Shown: positions 13,391 to 25,180 of the stretch, in pieces
Position numbering within the stretch: the stretch's first letter is position 1
Layout: the number at the start of each line of letters is the position of its first letter
Assembly: GCA_026745465.1 (NCBI GenBank)
Contig: JACYXH010000216.1
Location: 7,037,501-7,101,500, forward strand
Reading direction: 5' to 3'
Length of the DNA: 64,000 nucleotides
Source of the DNA: Lota lota
Lineage: Eukaryota > Chordata > Actinopteri > Gadiformes > Lotidae
Made by a program: the position numbers and the translations under genes
Notes under the pieces: model-generated
The model's database searches: none
What the model was told of the DNA's origin: nothing
Seen by the model: the letters and a program-made list of their open reading frames with translations, nothing else

Positions 13391-16247
13391 TGTCACTAAA
13401 AGTAGTTTTCCTTTCTCTCCGACATTGCAAACCTCATATTTTCGTAAATTTAAGAATTGTACTCCCCGGATTCTCTGTACTCTCCAGATTCTCCTCCGTA
13501 GTGAAATAAAACTGGAGAAAAAGCAGATCACTGTGTGCTCCGTCCACAAGTTTGGTGAAATTAAGGATTTCATCATAATTTCTCTCCCCAGTGCTGGACA
13601 CTGTATATTGACTGACTCGATAAGCAGGCTGGGGTGTCAGTCTTGCACAAGAGCCAATGACAGGCCACCAATGACTGGCCTGGCCGCCCTCCCCGCCTCC
13701 CACAGGGACTTGGATGGGCGATGTCAGGCTTGTGTTTGTTTTTATGTTAGTTTTTTGTTTTGGGTCCCAGTGGGCCTGATATTTGAAGCCACCCACTAGC
13801 TCCCCTCCTTCACCACCTCTTAGTCCTCATCCTCTGTAACTATGACTACTACCATCTGATTATACAGGACTTCCTTATTCCCTCATAATCTTCCTTATCT
13901 TCGGGTACCGGGTAGCAGGAACCTCCGGTCCTTAGCACTACTCTCATCTACATTGAGTCTAGAGCCTCTTTCGCACATAGTTCTCAGTAAATTACTGGGA
14001 TAACCTTTCAGGCACCGTTAGTGATTTTCACTATTGACACATGCAGCTACGTTGTGGAACATTTCCATCCAGAAATGTTAATAGATCTTGAGCAGGTAAA
14101 TTCCCGGTGCAGATTTCCTGTAATATCAATCCCTGTTCCCAATCACACATGACCCATGCAATACATTTTCCGTAATATTTATGGAAGAGACTGCAAGGAC
14201 TCTTAGCCCCTTTCAGACATGCAGTATTATCTTTTATTATCACATTCAGATAAGTATTGGAGATCGTTTGCAAAAGGGGTTTGAAATAAAGCAACGAAAC
14301 CACTACGGTCTGAAATTTTATAAAAAAGGCATGGGGTAAAAATAAATGTATATAAATCAAATTAATGGAAATATATTGTGCAAAATATAGTCTCTTCAGG
14401 ATTGGAGCCAAGGGGACGCCCTTTTAACAGGTATAGTTGAGACTGATAGAGATTAATTAAAAATGTGTGGTATAGTTGAGCCATTTGTGGCTAAAGGATA
14501 ACATTCAAGATAACTTTGAAATGCTATGAGCAGTGCAGGATGATAGAAGACACACCAGTAGAATCGATTAAGCATTGGCATGAGTTCTCTTCTCTTCAGG
14601 CTCCTTGTGTCTTGAAATAAGCAGTGGGTTGAAGAGCAGCCATCCCATATGAATAAAAACTGCTTTTTTTTGTGTGAAAGGTTAACGTTTCCTCTCTGAT
14701 TAGAATGGATGTTGTTTCCTTTTTAAACACTTTCCTGTAGTTTGTTTTCTAAGGATGACTGATTAGACATCTCACCTTCCTAACAAGCCGCTTAGAAAGT
14801 TTGACATCAAACAGGATGTGAGACCAAAGTCACACACAGGTCATGAGAGAGAAAGAGAGGGCCACTGTTCTTTATTTCAAACACTCTCACACTCTCTCTC
14901 TTTTGCCCCACTTTTTTGTCCTCTTTTTCCACTCTTTCCAGGAATTCTCTTTATGAATTGTGAGTGAACATCTAGATATTAGGACATTCCTAAATGTTTA
15001 AGTCTGTTCCCATGGAGACGGAACATTCATGTAGCTCTGATTAGGAAAATGGGGGCACTGTATTTGATTCTTTTTCGTGCTCTGGGTTGGTAATGGTGGA
15101 CTCTTAATTGAAAAGACGTAGACTATCCAATGAAATGGACATATTTAGGGAAGGCTCCAATTTGAGGTTGAGCATCCCTTTGAACACTCAATGTTCCTTC
15201 CTGTTCCCTTGGGCTTTAAAGTAAATCCCCACAGATGTGTGAGGCTAATTGACAGTTTCACAACACTGCTCATCTTTAAAATTCCTCTACCCTCCCCTTA
15301 AAAATATAAACCTCCATTTGAAGTGCGGATAGCACACAGCAGGGCTGCTCATTCCATTGCCTCCTTCCTCATAGTTACAAGACTGTCCACCAATCAACAC
15401 TCAAATATCCAAAAGAGTGTCCTATCAAATATCTTGCATAATGCCATTTATTTATTTTCATATAGGCCTACATCCGTTTATTTAAATCAACATAATATTT
15501 TAGTGTTGTATTCGTTTGGATTTTTTATATTTTGCTCCTCGCAATAAACATTTTCTCGACACGTGTTGTTGACAATATTGCAATACTGTATCTGGGGGTC
15601 TGTATTATGTAACTATTCACTTCAGCTTCTTGAATACAATATCGTTGACCTCTAGTGGCGTCATGACTAAACTGCAACTGTTATTGTCCCCGTTTGTTTT
15701 GATATAGGAAGCACGTTGCGTAGCGATGTTTTTCTTCATTGCGGTGATTTTATAAAAAAAATCGTTATCGAAAAGAACACGACGATATATAAAGTTAAAA
15801 TAAAGTCTATATTTTTGTAAAAAGCGCGCATTAAATAGGAATAATCCCCGTTTTTACATATATTTGATAAATGACAGTGTTAATAAAATGATAGGCCCCC
15901 TCGATTAAAAAAGCAATGTTCATATTTTGTATCACTTTAATTAGTGGTAAAATGGTAGTAAAGTCCTGGTGTTTGGTCCAGGCAAAGAGAATTGTCGTCC
16001 ACAATCAGGAGAAGGAAGCTTAGCGAATAGAATCTTGGGGTCGGGGGGGGGGCGGGGAGATAGAGACTTTGGGGGCGTATAATATTCCGTAGGCTGTTAA
16101 ATGATAACGCACCCATTTATTGTTAAAACCGAACGCTCAACTTCAGTTGGTGACTTTTGTGTAGGTCAGGACACAGCTCTTATCGTATTATCTTCAGGAC
16201 TGTATACAAAATATATAAACAATACAATTTATAGAGTAACATAGGAG

Positions 16248-16290
16248 ATGGCGACTATGTTCAGATACCCTGTTTTCCCTCATCTGCAGG
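16248..16290 (+). CDS. fam107b: Candidate alternative first coding exon of fam107b
   Basis: A short open exon starts at ATG 16248 (second ATG at 16257) and ends in a good donor, G then GTGAGT. It encodes MATMFRYPVFPHLQ and leaves phase 1. The next acceptor, a TG-rich tract ending in TAG at 16897-16899, opens an exon at 16900. Joined there, the frame runs without a stop through 16900-16946 into the conserved MAEPDYLE start, giving a 31-residue N-terminal extension. Longer FAM107B isoforms are known in other vertebrates, but I cannot match this sequence to one. The open stretch is short, so chance is possible. Confidence 0.35.
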
Positions 16291-16611
16291 GTGAGTTAAC
16301 CAACAATGTCAATATACGCTTGTTTGTTTGAGTTTTGTGTTTTATGCTATGGTGTGTAAATGTATGTTTAATTACTATGACTGAATAACTAGAAGAGTGA
16401 AGTGCTCTAGAATATTATTTTAACTACAGTACACACGTTTAACTCTAAGGGGGTGGCTTATTTTGCATACTAGATTTTCATTTGTTGGCTATTTAATTAT
16501 TTTGTCTGGTAGCCAAAAGAAATCTGGCCTTTGTTTCAGGTTTAAGTTGTAAAGTGCAATTTAAAGCAAATAATCCAATCTAACATTTTATTCATTTGTG
16601 AAACCTAGGAC

Positions 16612-16745
<134 letters not shown>

Positions 16746-16866
16746 CGCAACACTTTTTAACAGATAAATCCTTACAAAGTCAAGTTCAGACAGCTCTGTC
16801 ATCAGACCAATCGCTATGTATTGCATTGTATCCTTCGTTCATCCGGCCAGAGGCTGTAGTGGCTGA

Positions 16867-16901
<35 letters not shown>

Positions 16902-16946
16902 CGGCGTGACCCTGGTCTATCTCTCTCCACGGGGAGGAGGAGTGCC

Positions 16947-19900
16947 ATGGCGGAGCCCGACTACCTGGAGGCCTGACTGTGATGAGCTCATCAGACCCAA
17001 GAAGCTCATCAACCCCGTGAAGACGTCCCGCAACCACCAGGACCTGCACCGCGAGCTGGCCATGAACCAGAAGAGGTCAGGGGGAACCACATGGGTCTCT
17101 GTCTGTCTGTCCGTCTGAGACTTTCACACACACATTCACTCAATCTTGTCTCTCCTTTTTTTAGACCTTAGCTCGCTCGCTCACTCACTCACTCACTCAC
17201 TTATATTAATTAATTTAGCTTTTATCCAAAGCGACTTACAAGTGAAGCTGAGGACACTTGTACAAGTTGCACAACCATGGTTCTAAAAAATAAATAGGAA
17301 TCAGGAAAACAAGGCTACTATGGCAGAGAAGTTCCTATATTATCCAAAGTGCTTTCTAAATTCCACAACAGTAGTGCAGCTCAACAAAGTGTGGTCTAGA
17401 CAGCTAGAGGTAGATAATCCCTAACACACTGAAAACACTCACACTCTTTTTGTAGCTCGCTTTTTCACACAAAAGCAACACCTCTCTCTCTCAGTCGGTC
17501 TGACGGTCTGTCTGTTGGTCAGTCTCTCTCTTTTGGGCTCCACACTACCACAAACACCCCCTCGGGAATTTTATTTAAAAAAAAATACCACTGATACCAC
17601 TTTTTATGACCCCTTTAATAGAAACTCGGCGGCAGATAATTATATAAGCATTTATGGCCCCTAAATATTAACTCAACATTCTTGCGTTTGGGTTTGGTCT
17701 ATTTTGCAGAGTCATTGTTTTGACTGGACGGGAAGTCCTGGATAAGAAGGAAATCTACATTCTTCCTGCTGAAGGCATCAGGATGTGTATTTATTGATCG
17801 TTCCCAATTAGATTTGCATGCACGGCAGTGCTTCGAGGAAGCCATAACTGAGTTGACAATATTATCTTTGGTCGGATGTTATACCTGCCCAGTCATAAAG
17901 AGACGGGACTGGTTTAGAGGAAGAAAAGCCAATCCGGTTGCATGATGTCTTTAAGGAAGTCAGAGTGTAGATGATGCTTTGTCTCTATGTTGAGTCCGAC
18001 AGCATTGCTATAAAATAAATGGCTTCAGTTGCCCTCCAACTCAGTGTTAGGACCTCAGTAGAACTGTTATGGCAAGCTTCCATATGCACAGTGTACATAC
18101 CGGAGCCCTTCTGACCTAGCCATAACATTTATACAGCAATATCACGTGTGTGTGCGCAATATATGCATGAGTCTATTCCCTGAACAGTGGTCTGCTGCAC
18201 CGTGTCAGAGCTATAAATAGACACACATGCACACACACGCGTGCATAACGTCTACTGTAAACAGCTGTTAGATCACATGCGTGAAGTTTTCCTTAAACCG
18301 GATCAAACCGAGGTGCATTAGTAAATCTGTCCGTCCGTCCCACTGTCTGTCAGACAGCTTAATCACTCATCGACATGATGTGAATGTTGTCTCCGTATGA
18401 CAACAATGTGTTGGGGAAAATAAAAACACAACATTGATGGACACAAGTGTATGCACACACTGCAGGACATAACATGTACGCTCAGTGTGGGTCTCTGCTG
18501 TTTGCCTGGGTTTGGACTGGGCTCTGTGTGGTGTAGCGCATTCCTCTCTTCCAGGCACATTAGTCACAGTGATGGAAGTGAGCTGGCCAACAAAGGACAG
18601 AGGGGGAGGGAGGGAGGGAGGGATGGAAGGAAGGGAAGGGAAAAAAGTGTTATGTAATCAAGATAACAGCAGAGTCGCAATGAGGGACTCTGCCTCCCTC
18701 ACACTCTCTCCATCTCCCTCCATCCCTCTCTCTCTCCCTCCCTCCCTCCTTCCCTCCCTCCCTCTCCAGCTCAATCTCTCTCCGCTACCCATGCTGTGTG
18801 ATCAGCCATCCTACACACACACATCCTACACAGCAAACATGCACACTAAAAACATGTCCAGGGTGCGGGCATAATAAGCATACAGAGGAGGATTGTTACG
18901 CAACCAGTAACCTATCAGGACCGAGACATTAGGCGTTGATTATGGATCAGCATGTATGCATATCATGTAGGCAGTGGTTATTAGATAACTATTCACTGAA
19001 GGTTGTGTGTGCGTGTCAGTGCTTGTGCTAGTGGAATGAGGTGTAGGGTGTGTGTGATTACGCAATCATGCCAGTGGAGAGAGTGAGAGAGGGGAACAGG
19101 GGAAAGTCCATCTCTAGTCGGGCTGTATCGTTCCTGTGGTCGACCCCCCCCCCCCCCCCCCCCCCCCCCTCCCCGGTGGATGCAGGACATTCTTAGCCGA
19201 CATTCTTAACGCTTTCATAACACCCTGAGTGTATGGCAGCCGTGGCTAGTTAACGGTCGCCCACCAGCCGGCGTCTCAAGAAAACAAAGTGGCGCAGCAG
19301 CAGCCCCCACTTGCACTGCGAAAGAACAAACACTGTGTGCTTGGTTTTGTAACCCTCTGTTCACTTGTGAAGCTTAATGGAGACCTTTTTAGTCTGTTAT
19401 GAGGCAGGACGTGGTAGGCAGCACATTGTAGGCCCGACCATTGAGTCTGTCCTTCTGTGACTGGCAGTGACATAACCAAGGAATGGCTGGTACTTCCATA
19501 GAGCATTTAAACATGGAGATGGTCACCATTTTCCAAATCCCAAATATCGAAATGGTATAAAATATCTCCTTCACATTGCCATACAAGCCTCTCAATGTTT
19601 TTATTTTTAAGTGTAGCCTGTCAATATGCTGTACAGATATATATATTTTTTTTTGTTCTGTATGTCAATCAAAGTAATTATCAAATGGAGTTTATTTCAC
19701 TAACATAAGGGTGGGAGGGAGCAGAGAGAGAGCACATTTGTTCTTGCTCTTCTCTTTCCCAATCTCTCTCTCTTTCCAACCCTCATATCGTACCTACAGC
19801 GTCTTTAAGGGGGATCTACATGTCTTACAAGCTTTTTGTTTACATTACATTACATTTATTTAGCAGACGCTTTTGTCCAAAGCGACATACAGTAAGTGCA

Positions 19901-20666
19901 TTCAACGATGAAGATATACCTCAAATAAGTGCAAGAATCGAGTACATACAAATTCACAAATAAGCAAAGCAACTTTTTAAGTGCTACAATATAGAAAGAG
20001 ATGGACAGATTTATAGAGATTTCTTTCCACTTTTTGTTCACCAAGATGCAGATCATGTGATGCAAAAGGAAAACAAGATGATCATGTGATGCAAAAGGGA
20101 AACATTCACAGTAAATATGGCTTGAAAATAGTTATTTAGGGATGTACTAAGGTTTATCTAATTACCATTGTGTATAACAATTATTTGCATTTAGTGTGGT
20201 ATAGTGTTATGTTATTAACACAAGGATGTACTATAATGGTGCCATTAATTTTGGATTGGGAAAAACATATTAACTGGAGTGTGTTTTCTTTAATGGCATC
20301 CCAACAGGGGTCTGGCGCCACAGAACAAACCGGAACTGCAGAAGGTTATGGAGAAAAGGAAGAGAGAGCAGGTCCTCAAGGCCCAGAAGGAGGAGCAGGA
20401 GGCGCACAAGAAGAAGAGCGACCTGGAGATAGAGCTGATGAAGAGACAGCAGAAGCTAGAACAGGTACACGCACGCACACGCGCACTCACACGCACGCCA
20501 AGTGCTGCTGTTACATTGGGCTGATCCCTTGTCTGCTTCCTTGTAGCTGGATCTTGATCAGCAGAAGAATGAGGAGGAGCAGGAGAACACCCCTGAGTTT
20601 GTGAAGATGAAAAGCAACCTGAGGAGAACCAAGCAGGAGACGGATGGAGAGGAACGAACCACCTAG
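16947..20666 (+). CDS. fam107b: FAM107B protein (DUF1151 family), with an apparent frameshift in its first coding exon
   Basis: Three coding exons are visible: 16947-17075, 20308-20464 and 20547-20666 (TAG stop), with GT-AG junctions and matching phases. The product has the family signature [13 protein letters not shown] followed by [11 protein letters not shown], then a Lys/Glu-rich coiled coil (MEKRKREQ to KRQQKLEQ) and the conserved end [15 protein letters not shown]107 proteins are small cytoplasmic/nuclear coiled-coil proteins linked to actin and stress responses. The start ATG at 16947 begins MAEPDYLE, as in other FAM107B proteins, but this frame meets TGA at 16974, while LIRPKK lies one frame over. 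One extra base within 16970-16973 would explain it: without it the protein is about 134 residues, close to the usual 131, and the spacing to ELIRP matches the human protein. It may be an assembly error, an indel allele or a real lesion. Family identity is near certain; integrity is not. Confidence 0.9.
17198..17290 (-). mobile_element. Fragment of the same teleost SINE tail
   Basis: TTTTATCCAAAGCGACTTAC at 17220-17239 is the shared tail core on minus. The rest has decayed. It lies in the fam107b intron, 120 bases after the first conserved exon. Confidence 0.55.
19145..19169. repeat. Poly-C run
   Basis: About 25 C in the long fam107b intron. Confidence 0.8.
19837..19990 (-). mobile_element. 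Partial SINE or related interspersed repeat
   Basis: The motif GCAGACGCTTTTGTCCAAAG (tail on minus) sits beside ACATTACATTACATTTATTT, followed by sequence typical of this teleost repeat (AGTAAGTGCATTCAA). No A or B box is seen, so it is 5'-truncated. It lies in the long fam107b intron. Confidence 0.6.
20047..20103. repeat. Short direct duplication
   Basis: GATCATGTGATGCAAAAGG then AAAAC appears twice, about 31 bases apart, with one base change, near the SINE at 19837. Confidence 0.75.
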
Positions 20667-21680
<1,014 letters not shown>

Positions 21681-21989
21681 ATTGGAGAATGAGCATAACC
21701 AGAAGTTGGTTATTCTTTGTGTGCGTTAAGGAACAAAGTATTTGATAGACTCCATAAAGGATAAATGAAATATCAACCAACAAGTCGTCTGAATTAAAAT
21801 TACATTTATTTAAATTGCAAAACATTCCTGGTATAGTATCTGACAGATGGTTCTATCGTTTATAAGAAAGAAGATAGACCCTTTGAGCTGGAGGGCAGTG
21901 GGTAAAAAAACCAGTGAGAAATTTATGTAAAATTTAAACCGCTTCTGAAGAGAGCGAAATTCATGTTCAGTTTGTTGTGAATTAACGTT

Positions 21990-22421
21990 ATATATATTGT
22001 GATCCAATGGATCGTAACATGCGCGCATAGACCTACCACGCGGTGGCGACATAAATAAACATAAATAAACTATAAAAAAAAAGATGTTTTTATTGAGGCA
22101 CGGTATAATTCGTCTTTACCATAAGTGTTTACAGAACAGAAACTGCCTGACGTTCTTACATAGCTTTTTGTAATAGTTCAATTATAAAATATTGTATTAT
22201 TTTTTTTTCAGAGTTTCAGACAGGATTCTAATCGTGTTTGGGTTTGATGACGATCAAGGGTTTATGGCGGGCATTCAGAAAGCTTGCAGCAAGCGTAAAA
22301 TCGAATTATAGCTACCCACAACATATCCTTGCAACAAAACAAGCGCCCCCAGCAAAGAACTATGACAGGTTGTAAGCGACACGTTGTTGTTGAATTCCTC
22401 ATCACACCGCGACTAAAAAAA
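21990..22421 (+). promoter_or_regulatory. gcsh: Probable gcsh promoter and 5' UTR
   Basis: This stretch lies between the fam107b polyadenylation signals and the gcsh start. It contains a CCAAT box inside a palindrome (GATCCAATGGATC, 22001-22013) and an ATGCGCGCAT palindrome (22019-22028) that resembles part of an NRF1 site, which suits a nuclear gene for a mitochondrial protein. The start of transcription cannot be read from sequence. Confidence 0.4.
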
Positions 22422-24129
22422 ATGGCAGCGTGTGGGCTCTTTCGCTGCCTGTCTTCCAACTTTTTATCCGTGTTACCTTCGATTGCACCTTCGGTTCAAC
22501 ACAATCCACGACTACTTACATCTATATCGTATTTTCAACGTGCTCTCGCCACATCTAGCCGGCTGTCTGCAGGTATTTGCTCGGGACATTATTGCGAAAA
22601 GGCTAGTCATGTAGCAGCACTAGCTAAGGGAAATGACACTGGAGTCACCGCTGCGGGACGAATAGTTGCTTACATATTTCGTGGGAGCAGTATCCCTAAA
22701 CTACATTGTACATTGTCTGAACAATATTCACTGAAATCATAACCGAGTTGTGTTTTTGTAAACTGACGTTATGTTATCCTTCAGCGCTGAAATTCACAGA
22801 CAAGCACGAATGGATCAGAGTAGAAGAGAATGGGTTAGGAACCGTCGGAATCAGTAACTTTGCACAGGTACTATTCTTCAATGCATCCCTGCAAACGCCC
22901 TGGTCAACACACACAGTGTGCACACAGGAGATGACTATGTTGTTACATTTGCAGGAGGCTCTCGGAGATGTAGTTTACTGTGGACTACCCGAGGTGGGCG
23001 CCAAGCTGGCTCAACAAGGTGGGAAGACGTCAATAGAGATCGTTTGATAATTGAATACAAGTTGTACTAGTATGACATGTTATCGATCTCCTAATAACAT
23101 GGGACATTTAACAATTTGTGCAAAAATGTTAATGTCATGAGCGGCGCCATTCTCAAATTCCTTCAACATATTTGTCTAATAGCCAGTAATGTAAAGAGGA
23201 CAAAGTGCTAATTTGTTATCTTCATGCTGTGCAACTGGATGCAATGTTTGAGTGTGATATTATTTTTACATTTTAACAGTTCCGACCAAGTAATATTGAT
23301 TTGACAAGAGGCATTCCATTCACTTTGGTACTCGGCCTGCAACCTCGTAACTACGACAGAATCACAGCCGTGCTGATGTTCAGTATAACAGCACTCCCTC
23401 GCGTGTGATATTGCTTAATTGTTATTTGTTGACGGATCTAGTATACAATAATGTAATGTACCCTAACGTCCAAACGAAGACCTGCAGTTTGTAACCACTT
23501 CTCTCTTATCTCAGATGAGTTTGGTGCCCTTGAAAGTGTGAAGGCAGCCAGTGAGCTGTACTCTCCTCTAACCGGAGAAGTTGTAGCGATAAACACACTG
23601 CTGGCTGATAAGCCCGGTCTGGTCAACAAGTCCTGCTACACAGATGGTAAGAGAATGCAATTTCACTTGCCTAAACACAGGGAAAAGTATAATTTGTGGT
23701 TTAAGTATTATAGTCTCTAATCTATTGGGACACCGAACCCATAAAACCTGTACTACAAAATGTAACATTTGATTCAAAGAAGACTTCAGCTTGACCCTGC
23801 TGTAAAAAGCAGGAACATTACAGTAGATGGCACAAGCACAATGAAAAAAGTATTTATTTTATAAAAAAATTACTAGTTCAGCTGCACATGCTTTGTGTGT
23901 CCCATCTTTCCCATGAAAGCTTTATATCCTGTACAGTTCATATTTGTTATCTTGTATTTCTGCCCCTTACACCACAGCAAATGTGAAAGCTTACCTGGCA
24001 ATTAAACTATCTTATTCTGATTTCTCTCCAGGTTGGCTTATGAAGATGTCCATTGACAACCCTGCTGAGCTGGATGCTCTCATGGACGAGAAGGCATACG
24101 AGAGGTACATCCGCTCCATCGAGGACTGA
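22422..24129 (+). CDS. gcsh: Glycine cleavage system H protein, mitochondrial
   Basis: Five exons are visible: 22422-22572, 22785-22867, 22955-23018, 23515-23646 and 24032-24129 (TGA). All junctions are GT-AG, phases agree, and the product is 175 residues against 173 in human. Residues 1 to about 48 form a transit peptide rich in Arg, Ser and Leu and lacking acidic residues. The mature part starts near [11 protein letters not shown] and holds the lipoyl motif [17 protein letters not shown], with the lipoylated Lys at position 109 (human 107), and the conserved end [18 protein letters not shown]. The H protein carries the aminomethyl group on its lipoyl arm between the P, T and L proteins in the mitochondrial matrix, and also serves in lipoic acid transfer. 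The ATG at 22422 is preferred because it opens the transit peptide in AAAAAATGG context. No defect is seen. Confidence 0.96.
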
Positions 24130-25180
24130 TCTCAATCTTCCTGACTGGTCCCACACAACCACACCTTTTCCTCTTTACCACCGTTGGGAGGGGGCATGCA
24201 TATATACCCATGGCAGAGCGTCTACCATTCTACAGTGGAACGGTTAAAGTAAAATACTCTCAGATACAGTGTTAATGACCGATTTTTACATCACTCTGTC
24301 AACCTTTTATTGGACTGGGCTCATTTCAATTGTGCAAACAGGGAAGATGTAGTGTTTGTCGGCCCTGTGGTCTCAAACCCCCCAACCTGAAGAGAGTTTT
24401 GTACTCCGTTTCGTTACTAAAGCATTTCAAGTAAGTTAAAGAATGAATTACCCTTGTAGGGGTTGAGCCTTGTTGAGCACTATCATGAAGAATAAGCACT
24501 GATGTAATGAAGACCTTGTTGGTAACGGACATGTTAGGTAGAAGGTTGAATTAAAAACAGAACATTTAAATATTTTGTTTTTATCTATGATCTCCATCAC
24601 TGTTATGAAGTTGTCTGCCTTTGCCACATAACCACGATCAAGAATTTACAGTTGTGTGCACATTATCTGTGTCCACTGCAGCGACTGAGGTTACGATCAA
24701 TGGCATGTAAAAAAATATCCACAATTTTCAGATGAATGAGTGAAAAGATGAATAAATACACAATTAATTTAATCTTTCTGTCCATGGAAAATTTGTACTG
24801 CACCAATTATCTTAAGTTTTTCAATAACGTCACCCTGGTTCAGATGACAAATAATTTAAAGCTAAGTCTATTTTGAAGTAAGATGAGGACATGAAGAAAA
24901 ATGTATGTATTGGGTTAAGGCCTAATGGCAAGAGAATGGCAAGAGAATGGCCAATCTGTTCAACTCCCTTACTTTGATCCCATCCATCAACTGTCTGGTG
25001 GATATCTTATTTAACTGTAGTCATTTGGCAGACGCTTTTCAAAGTGACTTGTGAAGTCATACATGTCATTAAGGAGAAGCTATCCAGCTCAAGGATGCCT
25101 GCAGGTAGGGGGTGGGGATCCGAACCCGGTACCTATTCAGCTGGGAGTCGAGCACCTTAGCCACTACAGTAGCCTGCCCC
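24130..25180. other. Convergent 3' ends of gcsh and the photolyase-like gene
   Basis: gcsh polyadenylation signals lie on plus at 24550-24555 (ATTAAA) and 24751-24756 (AATAAA). On minus, possible signals for the photolyase-like gene lie at 24768-24773 (ATTAAA) and 24306-24311 (AATAAA). The two 3' UTRs may therefore overlap. The right end, 25014-25180, is a SINE. No other gene is seen. Confidence 0.5.
25014..25180 (-). mobile_element. tRNA-derived SINE, nearly complete
   Basis: Read on minus, the element begins GGGGCAGGCTACTG, has an A-box-like segment (GTGGCTAAGGTGCTC) and a B box (GGGTTCGGATCCC), and ends in the tail AAAAGCGTCTGCCAAATGA, the teleost SINE/LINE-shared tail. Its 5' edge touches the stop codon of the photolyase-like gene, so it forms the start of that gene's 3' UTR. 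Flanking target duplications are not clear. Confidence 0.75.

Larger units (their letters stand above)
17076..20307. other. fam107b: Long fam107b intron
   Basis: Bounded by a good donor (AAGAG then GTCAGG) and acceptor (CCAACAG), it holds two SINE tail fragments, GGA-rich and CCCTC-rich stretches (18600-18770) and a poly-C run. Confidence 0.8.

Noticed and set aside
14031-14411. 126-codon minus-strand frame
   Set aside because: AT-rich and hydrophobic, with no matching splice sites and no family resemblance.
25060-25180. A functional tRNA gene
   Set aside because: A and B boxes are present, but no cloverleaf closes and the sequence continues into a SINE tail.
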